This document shows positions 19,728 to 27,216 of a DNA stretch of 34,636 nucleotides, one piece after another. The stretch lies in IMG/VR virus record IMGVR_UViG_3300009684_000008, positions 1 through 34,636 of that record. The stretch is one strand, 5' to 3'. The translations under genes and the position numbers were made by a program. Under the pieces are notes generated by a model, which was not told the DNA's origin, did not search any database, and saw only the letters and a program-made list of their open reading frames with translations. The DNA is from a virus. The first letter of the stretch is position 1. Each line of letters starts with the position of its first letter.

Positions 19728-20522
19728 ATGGCATTCAAGATTATCAGCGCCGAAGAGCGCATGGCGCAACCGCGCCGAATTAAGGCCTGTGTGTTTGGCC
19801 CCAGCGGCGTCGGCAAGACGAGCCTTCTGCGCACGCTCACCATCCCGTCGCTGTTCGTAGATCTTGAAGGTGGCGATCTATCGATCGCTGACTGCAAGGT
19901 GGACAGCATTAAGATCCGGCGCTGGGAAGAGGCCCGCGACCTGGCCTGCCTGATTGGTGGCCCCAACCTGGCAGCCGGTGCTACCGACCCCTACAGCGAC
20001 GCCCACTATGCCCATGTCGAGCAGACGCTTGGGCCCCGCGCCGATGTCTTGGGCAAGTATGAGCTGATCTTCCTCGACAGCATCACAGTGCTGTCACGGC
20101 TCTGCATGGCCTGGGCTGAAGTGCAGCCTGAGAACATATCCCCCAAGGGTGCGAAAGACACCCGGGGGGCATATGGGATGATGGGCCGCGAGATGCTCAA
20201 GCTTCTGTCGCATGTGCAGCACTGCACCGACAAGCACATCATCTTCGTGGGCATCCTTGACGCCAAGACTGACGATTTCAACCGTCAGATCTGGGAGCCC
20301 CAGATGGAAGGCGCAAAGGTTGGCAGAGAGATGCCAGGCATCGTCGATGAGGTGCTGTCCATGGTCACCATGGATGACCCAGACAAGCCTGGCGTGAAGC
20401 ACCGCGTCTTCGTCACGGGCCAGAACAACCAGTGGGGCTACCCCGCGAAGGATCGCTCTGGCCGCCTCGACCCGATCGAGCGCGCCGACCTGCAATTCAT
20501 CATCGACAAGATCAACGCTTAA
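19728..20522 (+). CDS. Sak4-like RecA-type ATPase, single-strand annealing/recombination (264 aa)
   Basis: ATG 19728 follows GGAGGGAACA. Walker A is at residues 24-31 (GPSGVGKT) and Walker B at about 112-117 (ELIFLD, Asp117), within a compact RecA/AAA_24 fold. Sak4 proteins are phage Rad51-like recombinases that work with an SSB, and here an SSB-like gene follows directly, with a RecB/Cas4-like nuclease two genes later. The enzyme probably pairs single-stranded ends during phage replication. The frame extends upstream through the promoter, but the ATG with the ribosome-binding site is clear. A RepA-type or other AAA_24 role is the main alternative. Confidence 0.85.
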   Translation: MAFKIISAEERMAQPRRIKACVFGPSGVGKTSLLRTLTIPSLFVDLEGGDLSIADCKVDSIKIRRWEEARDLACLIGGPNLAAGATDPYSDAHYAHVEQTLGPRADVLGKYELIFLDSITVLSRLCMAWAEVQPENISPKGAKDTRGAYGMMGREMLKLLSHVQHCTDKHIIFVGILDAKTDDFNRQIWEPQMEGAKVGREMPGIVDEVLSMVTMDDPDKPGVKHRVFVTGQNNQWGYPAKDRSGRLDPIERADLQFIIDKINA

Positions 20523-20536
20523 CCAAGGAGCGACCC

Positions 20537-21112
20537 ATGGCTTTTCTAGACCTGAACACGGCTGAGGCCAGCACAGGCTCGTCCAGCAGCGATCCGATCC
20601 CTGACGGCACGGTGGCCCGCGCCATCCTGACCATCCGCCCTGGCGGGGCTGGCGAGGGTGGGTGGCTGAAGGCGGCCAAGACTGGCGCGCTGATGATCGA
20701 CGCCGAGTGGACGATCACCACTGGCCCCCATGCCAAGCGCAAGGTTTGGCGCAACATGATGATGACCGGCAACGAGGTCGCGGTCGGCATTACGATGCGG
20801 CAGCTTCGCGCCGCCATCGAGGGCCACTTCGGCATCAAGCCTGACGACATGAGCGAGGCTGCGCAGACCAAGCGCCGCGCCACCTTCGAGCAGCTGAACG
20901 GGCTTGAGGCCTGCGTGCTGATCGCGATCGAGAAGCAAGAGGGATATGAAGCCCGCAACACGATCAAGGCGGTGATCGCCCCCGGCGAGAGCAAGTTCCT
21001 TGGCGCGGGGCAAGCCCCGTCTGCGGCACCGGCGGCTGCTAACTTTGCAACCTTTTCTGCACCACCTGCCGCAGCTGCGAGCGGTGGCAACAAGCCCGCC
21101 TGGGCCAGTTGA
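20537..21112 (+). CDS. Probable single-stranded DNA-binding protein (191 aa)
   Basis: ATG 20537 has AAGGAG seven bases upstream. Residues about 20-150 show a beta-rich domain (GTVARAILTIRPGGAGEGG, LMIDAEWTITTGPHAKRKVW, NTIKAVIAP) like the OB-type SSB-like proteins that accompany Sak4 in phages. The last 45 residues are an Ala/Pro/Phe-rich linker ending NKPAWAS, without the acidic tip usual for bacterial SSB. An acidic tip of that kind is instead on the next gene product. It should coat single-stranded DNA and load the Sak4-like ATPase. Confidence 0.75.
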   Translation: MAFLDLNTAEASTGSSSSDPIPDGTVARAILTIRPGGAGEGGWLKAAKTGALMIDAEWTITTGPHAKRKVWRNMMMTGNEVAVGITMRQLRAAIEGHFGIKPDDMSEAAQTKRRATFEQLNGLEACVLIAIEKQEGYEARNTIKAVIAPGESKFLGAGQAPSAAPAAANFATFSAPPAAAASGGNKPAWAS

Positions 21113-21591
21113 AACCCAGGGTCACGATCAGGTCCAAGGGGGAGGCGCGTCAGCCGCCCTTGCCCCCCTCACCTTCGGACGAGGCGCAGAGGGCGGCGCT
21201 GAATGCAGCCGCTGACACGCTGGCCCGGATCTGCCCTGCCGCCAAGCTTCAGGCCACGCAGATCGCCGAGTGGGTCATCACTGCGCACATTATGAAGTTG
21301 GCGGAATTGGCCCACACAGATCCGGCGATTGAAGCAGCTCTCACATCGGAAAGGCCTTGGGACATGGTCCGTTTAGTCGACAAGACGAAGCAAGAAGAGG
21401 CGGCCAGTCTTGGCGCGCTGCCGATCGTTGGTGACCTCGTCGCCGAGATGGACCCAGACGGGGTCAAGCCGCTGTTCGCGTATTCCAAGGACGAGATCGT
21501 CCGGGTGTTCGAGGCGGTGATCTGGTGCTGGGAAGAGAGCCGGTCGAGCCGGTCGAAGCTCGGCATTCTGGACGAAGACATTCCTTTTTGA
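21109..21591 (+). CDS. Recombination-module protein ending in an SSB-type acidic tip (160 aa)
   Basis: The frame opens at TTG 21109, overlapping the SSB-like gene's stop. The N-terminus is basic and Pro-rich (MKPRVTIRSKGEARQPPLPP), the middle helical. The last residues, SKLGILDEDIPF, closely resemble the SSB C-terminal tip (DDDIPF) that recruits replication and repair proteins in bacteria. I recognise no other domain. With the SSB-like protein lacking this tip, the two may act as a pair, one binding DNA, the other recruiting host partners. This is inference from the sequence tip and gene order. Confidence 0.68.
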   Translation: MKPRVTIRSKGEARQPPLPPSPSDEAQRAALNAAADTLARICPAAKLQATQIAEWVITAHIMKLAELAHTDPAIEAALTSERPWDMVRLVDKTKQEEAASLGALPIVGDLVAEMDPDGVKPLFAYSKDEIVRVFEAVIWCWEESRSSRSKLGILDEDIPF

Positions 21592-21603
21592 GGGGCCGGA
21601 AAC

Positions 21604-22362
21604 ATGGATATCGATCTCAACAGCACAACGCTCCTGCGCAACATGGAAGGCCAGCCCATCATCGATGCGATGGACCGCGCCATCCTGGCCAAGCAGGCCA
21701 AGCAGACGCCGCGCCAGTACCTTGGCGGCTCGTACATCGGCAACGACTGCGAGCGCCAGATCCAGTATCAGTACACGGTCACGCCGGTGGATGAAGGCCG
21801 AGGTTTCCCCGCCAACATCCTGCGGGTATTCGAGCGCGGGCACATCACCGAGGACATGGCCGCCGCCTGGCTGCGCGAAGCTGGGTTCATCCTCAAGACC
21901 GAGGGGGCCGATGGCAAGCAGTTCGGCTTCTCATCCGCCCTGGGCCGCTTCAAGGGCCATGCTGACGGCGTGATCACTGGCTGGAAGGGCGAGGGCGAAG
22001 CGCCGTGTGCCATGCCCGCCCTCTGGGAGAACAAGGCCCTGAACACCAAGACCTGGGCCAAGGTCGCGCAGCGCGGCGTCAAGAAGGTCAAGCCCGTCTA
22101 TTACGCTCAGGTCGCGCTGTACCAGTACCATCTACAGCTGATGGACAACCCGGCGATCTTCACCTTCGTGAACGCCGACACGATGCAGATCGGCGTCGAG
22201 CTGGTCCACTTCGACCCTCTCGAATGCCAGCGCATGATCGACCGTGCCGCGCGGATCATCCAGGCGACCGACGCGCAGGACCAGCTGCCGCGCATCTCCA
22301 GCGAGGCCGACCACTTCGCCTGCCGGTTCTGCTCGTTCAATGCGCGTTGCTGGAATACTTGA
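21604..22362 (+). CDS. Cas4/RecB-like PD-(D/E)XK exonuclease with a likely Fe-S cluster (252 aa)
   Basis: Catalytic residues fit the family: His80 (ERGH), Asp121 in GHADGVI, Glu142 and Lys144 in LWENKAL, and Gln169 in YYAQVALYQ. Four Cys placed as in Cas4/AddB-type nucleases (Cys49 near the start; Cys240, Cys243 and Cys249 in CRFCSFNARCW) could hold a 4Fe-4S cluster. Such phage enzymes degrade DNA ends to give single strands for Sak4-type pairing. The gene lies ten bases before the primase gene and on the same transcript as the SSB-like and Sak4-like genes. There is no CRISPR or Cas1/Cas2 nearby. Confidence 0.88.
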   Translation: MDIDLNSTTLLRNMEGQPIIDAMDRAILAKQAKQTPRQYLGGSYIGNDCERQIQYQYTVTPVDEGRGFPANILRVFERGHITEDMAAAWLREAGFILKTEGADGKQFGFSSALGRFKGHADGVITGWKGEGEAPCAMPALWENKALNTKTWAKVAQRGVKKVKPVYYAQVALYQYHLQLMDNPAIFTFVNADTMQIGVELVHFDPLECQRMIDRAARIIQATDAQDQLPRISSEADHFACRFCSFNARCWNT

Positions 22363-22372
22363 AGGATCTGTC

Positions 22373-22894
22373 GTGGCACAAATCATCGACTTCAACCTAG
22401 TCCTGGCTGCCGCTCCGCGCAGCATCTCATTCGACGAGGCCGAGCGCCGTTTCATGGAGCTGGCCGCGTCGATCGGGATAGACACGCGGGATATCAACAG
22501 CTTCGGGCCGACAGATGATGTTGTTCGGGTCGATACGATTGACGACAAGCGCGGCAAGCGGTCGGGCTGGTATTGCATCCACGAAGAGGCGGGGCTGCTG
22601 TATGGCGTCCTGGGCAACTGGAAGACCGGCGAACAGACCAAGTTCTATGGCCGCGACGAGCGCCAGATCGATGTCGAGCTGCTTGCCACAATGCGGATCA
22701 AGCAACAGATCCGAGAGCGCGAGGCTGCGGAGATTAAGCGCAAGAACGCCGCAGAAGCTGCAGAGATGATACGCTTTTGCAGAAGTGCCCAGACGATCAC
22801 CCCTACCTGGTACGCAAGCGGATCAAGCCAAACGGCACACTGGTCATGGGATCTGACCTACTTCTGCCGATCTATGACATGGACGGCAACGTGA
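22373..22894 (+). pseudogene. Primase-helicase, N-terminal fragment (frame broken at 22775-22778)
   Basis: GTG 22373 has AAGGAT seven bases upstream and opens a frame beginning MAQIIDFNLVLAAAPRSISF. It carries the SGWYCIHEEAGLLYGVLGNW and TGEQTKFYG parts of the N-terminal domain seen in Toprim primases of phages. Past about 22776 the reading becomes nonsense (RSAQTITPTWYASG...) until a stop at 22894, while the primase continues in the -1 frame. One added T in the CGCTTTTGC tract would fuse both as ...EMIRFLQKCPDDHPYLVRKR.... So this is one gene split by a frameshift, either a real mutation, an assembly error, or programmed slippage. Confidence 0.72.
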
Positions 22895-24414
22895 TCTCGA
22901 CCCAGACGATCGCACCTGACGGCGAGAAGACCTTTCGCACCGGCTGCAGCGCGAAGGGCATGTACGTCATTGGCGCACAGACGCCCTGCGTCGTGGTCTG
23001 CGAGGGTTTTGCCACAGGGGCCGCGATCCACGAAGCCACCGGGATGCGGGTCTATGTCGTGTTCAGCGCCGGGAACCTGCCAGCGCTAATCGAGGGCATC
23101 TCGGCACTTGAGGCAAAGAACGGCGCGCAAGTCGTTATTGCCGCTGATAATGATCTGTCTGGCACTGGCAAGCGCGAGGCTGAAAAGGCCGCAGAGAAGA
23201 TTGGTGGCGCGCAGGTGATCATGCCCGCCGAGGTCGGCGCGGATTGGAACGATATTGCTACCCGGCGGCTCGACGAGCTCAAGCAGGCATTCGCAACCAT
23301 TCGGCCCCTGTTCCAATCGTGGGACATCATAGACTTCGCGCTGATCCCGCGCCGCCAGTGGGTCTACGGCCACACCTACATCCGCCAGTTCTGCAGCCTC
23401 ACCGTGGCCCCTGGGGGCCTCGGCAAGAGCACGCTCGTTATGACTGAGGCCATCGCTATGGCCACGGGCCGCGACCTCCTGGGCGTCGATCCTGGCGAGC
23501 CTAAGAGGGTCATCTACTTTAACGCCGAAGACCCCCTGGTGGAGCTTCAGCTTCGCGTCGCAGCCATCTGTATTCGCTTTGGAATTGATCAGCGCGATCT
23601 GGTCGGCAAGCTGTTCTTGCAGTCTGGCCGCGAGGCCGAGATCCTGCTCGCCACCGGCGATCCGGGGCAGCTGATTGAGGCGGCATTTACGCGCATCGAG
23701 GGGTTCCTGAAATTCCACGGGGTGGATGTGCTGATCCTCGACCCTTTAGCTAACATGCACGAAAGTGAAGAGGACAACCGCACCTACCGCAAGCTCGGCA
23801 AGCGCCTGTCGCGGATGGCAGACGCCTATAACGTCGCCATCCACATCGTCCACCACACCAAGAAGCTTGGCGGCCAAGCGGCTACTGTCGAGGACAGCCG
23901 GGGCGGGTCCGCCCTGATTGGCGCAATGCGGGTTGCCCGCGCCATCAACCCGATGGAGCCCGAAGAGGCTGCGCGGTTTGGCCTCGACACCCACATCGAC
24001 CACTTCAGGATCGAGGCCGCTGGCAAGAATAACCTCGCCCGCCCGTCTGACAAGGCCGAGTGGTATGTGCGCGAAGGTGTGCCCGTAACCAACGGGGAAT
24101 ATTGCGCGATCGTCGAGCGCTGGTCGCCCCCAGATCCATTTGAGGGCATCGGCCTTGAGCATGCCAAGCGCTGCCAGGTGCTCTTGATGAAAAGCACGCC
24201 AGGCGATTGGCGCGAGAGCTCGCAGGCGAGCAACTGGATCGGCGTTTTGGTCGGCGATGTTTGCGGCATTGATCCAGAGGATCGGGTCGGCAAGGCCAAG
24301 ATCAAGGGCATCGTAAAGCAATGGATCAGCACCGGCATTCTTGCCGTTGAGCGGATCAAAGACCCAAGAAACGGCAGGGAAATCCCGGCAGTTGTCTGCG
24401 GAAATATCGAGTAA
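22777..24414 (+). CDS. Toprim primase and RecA-type helicase, C-terminal main part (545 codons)
   Basis: The frame opens at TTG 22777. The Toprim part has CEGFATG (Glu76) and AADNDLSGTG (Asp124 and Asp126). The helicase part has Walker A APGGLGKST (residues 211-219), Walker B VDVLILDP and HIVHHTKK. It resembles RepA/Toprim-helicase proteins of phages, which lay primers and unwind DNA. It would be whole if joined to the frame from 22373. No phage DNA polymerase is present, so host polymerase must copy the DNA. Ribosomes could also start at TTG, making an N-truncated enzyme with the Toprim core intact. Confidence 0.85.
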   Translation: MQKCPDDHPYLVRKRIKPNGTLVMGSDLLLPIYDMDGNVISTQTIAPDGEKTFRTGCSAKGMYVIGAQTPCVVVCEGFATGAAIHEATGMRVYVVFSAGNLPALIEGISALEAKNGAQVVIAADNDLSGTGKREAEKAAEKIGGAQVIMPAEVGADWNDIATRRLDELKQAFATIRPLFQSWDIIDFALIPRRQWVYGHTYIRQFCSLTVAPGGLGKSTLVMTEAIAMATGRDLLGVDPGEPKRVIYFNAEDPLVELQLRVAAICIRFGIDQRDLVGKLFLQSGREAEILLATGDPGQLIEAAFTRIEGFLKFHGVDVLILDPLANMHESEEDNRTYRKLGKRLSRMADAYNVAIHIVHHTKKLGGQAATVEDSRGGSALIGAMRVARAINPMEPEEAARFGLDTHIDHFRIEAAGKNNLARPSDKAEWYVREGVPVTNGEYCAIVERWSPPDPFEGIGLEHAKRCQVLLMKSTPGDWRESSQASNWIGVLVGDVCGIDPEDRVGKAKIKGIVKQWISTGILAVERIKDPRNGREIPAVVCGNIE

Positions 24415-24426
24415 CAGGAGGTAGAG

Positions 24427-24603
24427 ATGCACGTTCGAAAGAAGATTGCACAATTAGCGTTGGTGCCCAAGCCGGGGCTGCGCCCGCAGAATACGCGGGT
24501 TGTGAAGATCCGGCCCTACATCGGCGACGCCGATAAGGTCGGCTACAGAATGTCAATCACGTTGCCACGCGCGCCGTGGGAACCAGCCGAGCAGGTGCTG
24601 TGA
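24427..24603 (+). CDS. Small basic protein (58 aa), unknown
   Basis: ATG 24427 follows AGGAGGTAGAG, one of the strongest ribosome-binding sites in the window. The 58-aa product starts MHVRKKIAQLALVPKPGLRP, is basic at the N-terminus, and ends WEPAEQVL. No family is recognised. Its TGA overlaps the next ATG (TGATG). It was missed by length cut-offs but the start signal and coupling support a real gene. Confidence 0.75.
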   Translation: MHVRKKIAQLALVPKPGLRPQNTRVVKIRPYIGDADKVGYRMSITLPRAPWEPAEQVL

Positions 24604-24893
24604 TGGGGTCCAACATCCCCGCAGCTCGCGCCCTGCTGACCGAGGCGCGCAGGAAAGGCCACTCGGCCGAGACTGTCGACCACCTGATCGAAACCGCCCT
24701 GGCGGTGATGACGCGGCGACGCGTAAAACGGGTGACGGCAGCCAAAGAGGGCCGCAAGATCACGGTGGGGCTGGCAGACCAGATCTATGAGACGTATCTG
24801 CGCCACCCCAATTGGTCGGTCCTGAGCGTGGCCAATCAATACGATGTTAACCCCGGGCGCGTGTCCGAGATCATCTCAGCGCGGGCAGCATGA
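24603..24893 (+). CDS. Helix-turn-helix-like early protein (96 aa)
   Basis: ATG 24603 overlaps the previous stop. A basic middle (TRRRVKRVTAAKEGRKI) is followed by residues about 55-92 (DQIYETYLRHPNWSVLSVAN and the following QYDVNPGRVSEII), which look like a helix-turn-helix. It probably binds DNA. Related small proteins occur near replication genes of alphaproteobacterial phages, as I recall. Its stop overlaps the next gene's start. Confidence 0.7.
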   Translation: MGSNIPAARALLTEARRKGHSAETVDHLIETALAVMTRRRVKRVTAAKEGRKITVGLADQIYETYLRHPNWSVLSVANQYDVNPGRVSEIISARAA

Positions 24894-25162
24894 GCGCCGT
24901 TAATATGCGGACCCAGATCTTGCGCGAGGCTGAGTTGCTGATCAATGGCGACCGGGCCTTGGCCTACGGCCCGCCACAGCAAAACTTTTTGCGCATCGCG
25001 ATCGGCTGGTCGGTGATCCTCGGCGCTGAAGTGGACGAGCAACAGGTCGCCCTGTGCATGGCATGGCTGAAGATCGCCCGCCTGGTGCAGGGGCCAAGCT
25101 TTGACGGGTTTGTTGATGGGGCTGGATACCTAGCCCTCGCGGGCGAGCTGGCCATTACTTAG
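24890..25162 (+). CDS. DUF6378-type protein (90 aa)
   Basis: The pattern ILREAELLINGDRALAYGPP, then a Trp-containing helix, VALCMAWLKIARL and DGFVDGAGYLALAGEL matches DUF6378, a small all-helical phage family whose acidic and His/Asp pattern recalls MazG-type folds. The function is not established. It is the last gene of the rightward early operon, and its stop overlaps the stop of the S24 repressor on the other strand, so transcripts meet here. Confidence 0.87.
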   Translation: MSAVNMRTQILREAELLINGDRALAYGPPQQNFLRIAIGWSVILGAEVDEQQVALCMAWLKIARLVQGPSFDGFVDGAGYLALAGELAIT

Positions 25163-25737
25163 ACTACCCCACCGGCCCACAGGACGCGCCCCAGGACAGC
25201 CAGATCCTCGGGGCGCGCCATCATCTCAGGCGCACGCTTGGCATTGTCAGCGCTCACGCGCAGAGAGCCGTCAAGCTGCATGTTAATCCGGCGCACCGCT
25301 TCCATCACCCCGATCTGGATCAGATAGAGCCCGTCTCGGCTCACACTGGCTGACCCAACGTTGACCACCGCAATAGCACCCTTGGCCAGCGTCGGCTCCA
25401 TTGCGTCGTCCTCGATCTGCACCGCCTCGACGGCAGACCCACCAGCCAGACGTTCTAACATCGCCCGGTCGAACATCATGCTGCGGCCCTGGCCGCGCAC
25501 CTTCACCATTGCCGCAGCAGCGACGAATACCGTTTCGGTATCCGAGACGATATCAAGCGGCCTCACTCCCAAGGCATTCGCGATGTCGATTATAATTGGC
25601 AACGTAAGCCGCTGGTCCTCTGTTTCGTAGCGCCCAACATTTACTCCGGGGTTGCCGGTGGTCATGCCCATGCGAGCGCCCAGCTCCGCTTGCGTCAGCC
25701 CTGCGGCCAACCGCAGCTCCTTGACCCTGTTTTTCAT
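25159..25737 (-). CDS. CI-like repressor, helix-turn-helix plus S24 domain with lost cleavage residues
   Basis: ATG 25737 has GAGG seven bases upstream and gives 192 aa; the longer frame lacks such a site. Residues 3-65 form an XRE helix-turn-helix (KELRLAAGLTQAELGARMG, then VNVGRYETEDQRLTLP). Residues about 100-192 are the S24 (LexA-like) domain. The position of the nucleophile Ser in the SMEPT motif is Ala112 (DDAMEPTL), and the Lys usually in VKR is Arg149 (AVRRI). It can thus dimerise but should not cut itself. It probably maintains lysogeny and binds the ACCR-NNN-YGGT sites or others. An antirepressor may be required for induction. Confidence 0.85.
   Translation of the reverse strand: MKNRVKELRLAAGLTQAELGARMGMTTGNPGVNVGRYETEDQRLTLPIIIDIANALGVRPLDIVSDTETVFVAAAAMVKVRGQGRSMMFDRAMLERLAGGSAVEAVQIEDDAMEPTLAKGAIAVVNVGSASVSRDGLYLIQIGVMEAVRRINMQLDGSLRVSADNAKRAPEMMARPEDLAVLGRVLWAGGVV
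25527..25541. promoter_or_regulatory. Operator-like palindrome inside the repressor gene
   Basis: ATACCG-TTT-CGGTAT is a 15-bp inverted repeat containing ACCG-TTT-CGGT, matching the operator consensus of 18446-18507. It could be an intragenic site for feedback, or a chance match. Confidence 0.35.
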
Positions 25738-25955
25738 TCCAAACCTCGCCAGTTTGTCAGCCTTAGTGGCAAGACACACACATGATTGCAAGCGCTGAAG
25801 CGGACTGAACTTACACACAGCATTTGCTCGTGTTTAAGTAGTTTCTGACTAGAATATTTCAACCGTAGTGGTTATCTTTATCATGAATTTCAGAAACAGA
25901 AAGGGGAATTCAATGGTTATCCACAGGATTTACAATCTTAACGGGAGGGGTCGGC
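25738..25955. promoter_or_regulatory. Repressor/integrase intergenic control region with one operator-like site
   Basis: The divergent region holds ACCG-TAG-TGGT at 25862-25872 inside AACCG-TAG-TGGTTAT, almost the same as the first early site (AACCG-TTC-CGGTTAT). A plus-strand TAGAAT (25850-25855) lies just before it and could be a -10 box for the integrase, with TTGCTC 20 bases upstream (too far for a good fit). On the minus strand TTGAAA at about 25861-25856 could be a -35 for the repressor, with a poor -10. CACACA-type repeats occur near 25770-25820. Confidence 0.55.
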
Positions 25956-25969
25956 GTGTCACGATCTAG
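25913..25969 (+). CDS. 18-aa leader frame overlapping the integrase start
   Basis: ATG 25913 with AAAGGGGAATTCA before it opens MVIHRIYNLNGRGRRVTI and stops at TAG 25967-25969, past the integrase GTG at 25956. Translation of this leader could hide or feed the integrase start, whose own site (GGGAGGGG) lies inside it. It may be a regulatory leader or chance. Confidence 0.35.
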   Translation: MVIHRIYNLNGRGRRVTI

Positions 25970-27170
25970 CCTCCCCTTAGATGGCAGCGACCCACTGGCT
26001 GCGCCGGGGCTCATGCAAGTCAAAGACTTCCTCTATTGGCGCGCCCCGCGCCCAGACATCAGGGCGGGGCATAGTTCCAGCTCAGTCCGTCTTCCGGGGC
26101 GTGCCGGTGACGGCCAAGATGCGGCCCGCGCCAAGCTTTGCCGCAAGCTCGAGGCCGATCTGATCCGCTGGCGCGCCAAGCTCGCTAAGCCCGCCAAAAG
26201 CGCCAAGCCCACCCAGCGAACATTGGCGCACTCATGGCGTTGGATTATGAGGCGATACCTCACTGACGAGTTCAGCCCGTTCAGCGAGGTTAAGGCCAAT
26301 ACGCAGGTCAGCTATCGCGACGAGCTGGCATATTGGGACGAGGCCATTGGCAACGTCTTAGTGTCCGCCACCGACTATGTGGCGATTAAGCGCTTGCAGC
26401 GCGACATGCAGGCTGGTGGTCGATCGCTATCATTCATCGCCCGTAAGTTCACGATGCTGCGCATCGTGGCGAACTATGGTGCCGCGATTGCCCCAAAGAT
26501 GTTTATCGATATCCGCATGATCCTTTCGACCATCAGGTTTAAGAAGCCTGGCCCGCGTGACGTTTTCCCGACTGAGGCGCAGGTCATGGCAATCATCAAT
26601 GTCTGCGACGATGCAGGCGATCCAATGATGGCCCTGGGGTTGGCACTGCAATGGTGGCTGACGCTGCGCGCCAGAGATGTGCGCGGGGATTGGATGGGCA
26701 CAGGCAAGGACGCCCGTTGGGTGGATGGCCTAACCTGGTCCATGATCAAGGGCGACATGGCCGAGATCCGCAAGGTCGTCTCTAAGACGGCTGCCAGCGA
26801 TCCGCGTGAGATGGTTTGGGATCTGTCACCTTTGCCAGACATCCAGGCCCGCCTTCGCGCCATCCCACTCGATCAGCGTGTCGGCCCGGTGATCCGGCAG
26901 CCGGATGGCCAGCCGTTCCACCGCAATCGGTTCACGGAAAAGTTCAGAAAGTATCGCGCGGTCGCTGGGGTACACAAAGATGTGAAGATGATGGACACCC
27001 GCGCGGGGGCGATCAATCACGCCAAGAGCCTGGGCGCGACTGAAGTTGAGATGCAGCTTCAGGCTGGTCACGCCTCCTCGAGCACGACGCAACGCTACAT
27101 TCGAGGGCGCGAAGCGGAGGTCAACAAGGTGATCAAACTCAGATCCGGGGGTGCAAAAGAACAGGGGTAG
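25956..27170 (+). CDS. int: Tyrosine integrase
   Basis: A 404-aa recombinase. The catalytic half shows Arg238 in LTLRARDV, Lys277 in VSKTA, Arg349 in MMDTRAG, His372 in AGHASS and the nucleophile Tyr381 in TTQRYIRG. The usual HxxR His is replaced by Met/Asp, as in several phage integrases. The N-terminal part (residues about 85-180) holds a basic core-binding domain. The start GTG 25956 has GGGAGGGG upstream. It faces the attP site 76 bases after its stop, which holds a tRNA-His 3' end, so it inserts the phage in that tRNA gene. No excisionase is recognised. Confidence 0.93.
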   Translation: MSRSSLPLDGSDPLAAPGLMQVKDFLYWRAPRPDIRAGHSSSSVRLPGRAGDGQDAARAKLCRKLEADLIRWRAKLAKPAKSAKPTQRTLAHSWRWIMRRYLTDEFSPFSEVKANTQVSYRDELAYWDEAIGNVLVSATDYVAIKRLQRDMQAGGRSLSFIARKFTMLRIVANYGAAIAPKMFIDIRMILSTIRFKKPGPRDVFPTEAQVMAIINVCDDAGDPMMALGLALQWWLTLRARDVRGDWMGTGKDARWVDGLTWSMIKGDMAEIRKVVSKTAASDPREMVWDLSPLPDIQARLRAIPLDQRVGPVIRQPDGQPFHRNRFTEKFRKYRAVAGVHKDVKMMDTRAGAINHAKSLGATEVEMQLQAGHASSSTTQRYIRGREAEVNKVIKLRSGGAKEQG

Positions 27171-27182
27171 AACATACTTTTA

Positions 27183-27216
27183 GTAGCACGTTTTTTCGCT
27201 GTGCTACCTTTTCGCC
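27183..27216 (+). terminator. Terminator after the integrase
   Basis: GTAGCAC (27183-27189), an 11-base T-rich loop and GTGCTAC (27201-27207) form a hairpin followed by CTTTTCGCCTTTTTT. It lies 12 bases after the integrase stop and should end that transcript. It also lies in the likely integrase arm region, so the repeat may play a second role. Confidence 0.6.

Noticed and set aside
21604-22362. Cas4 of a CRISPR system
   Set aside because: No CRISPR repeats and no cas1 or cas2 nearby. The gene lies in a phage recombination operon.
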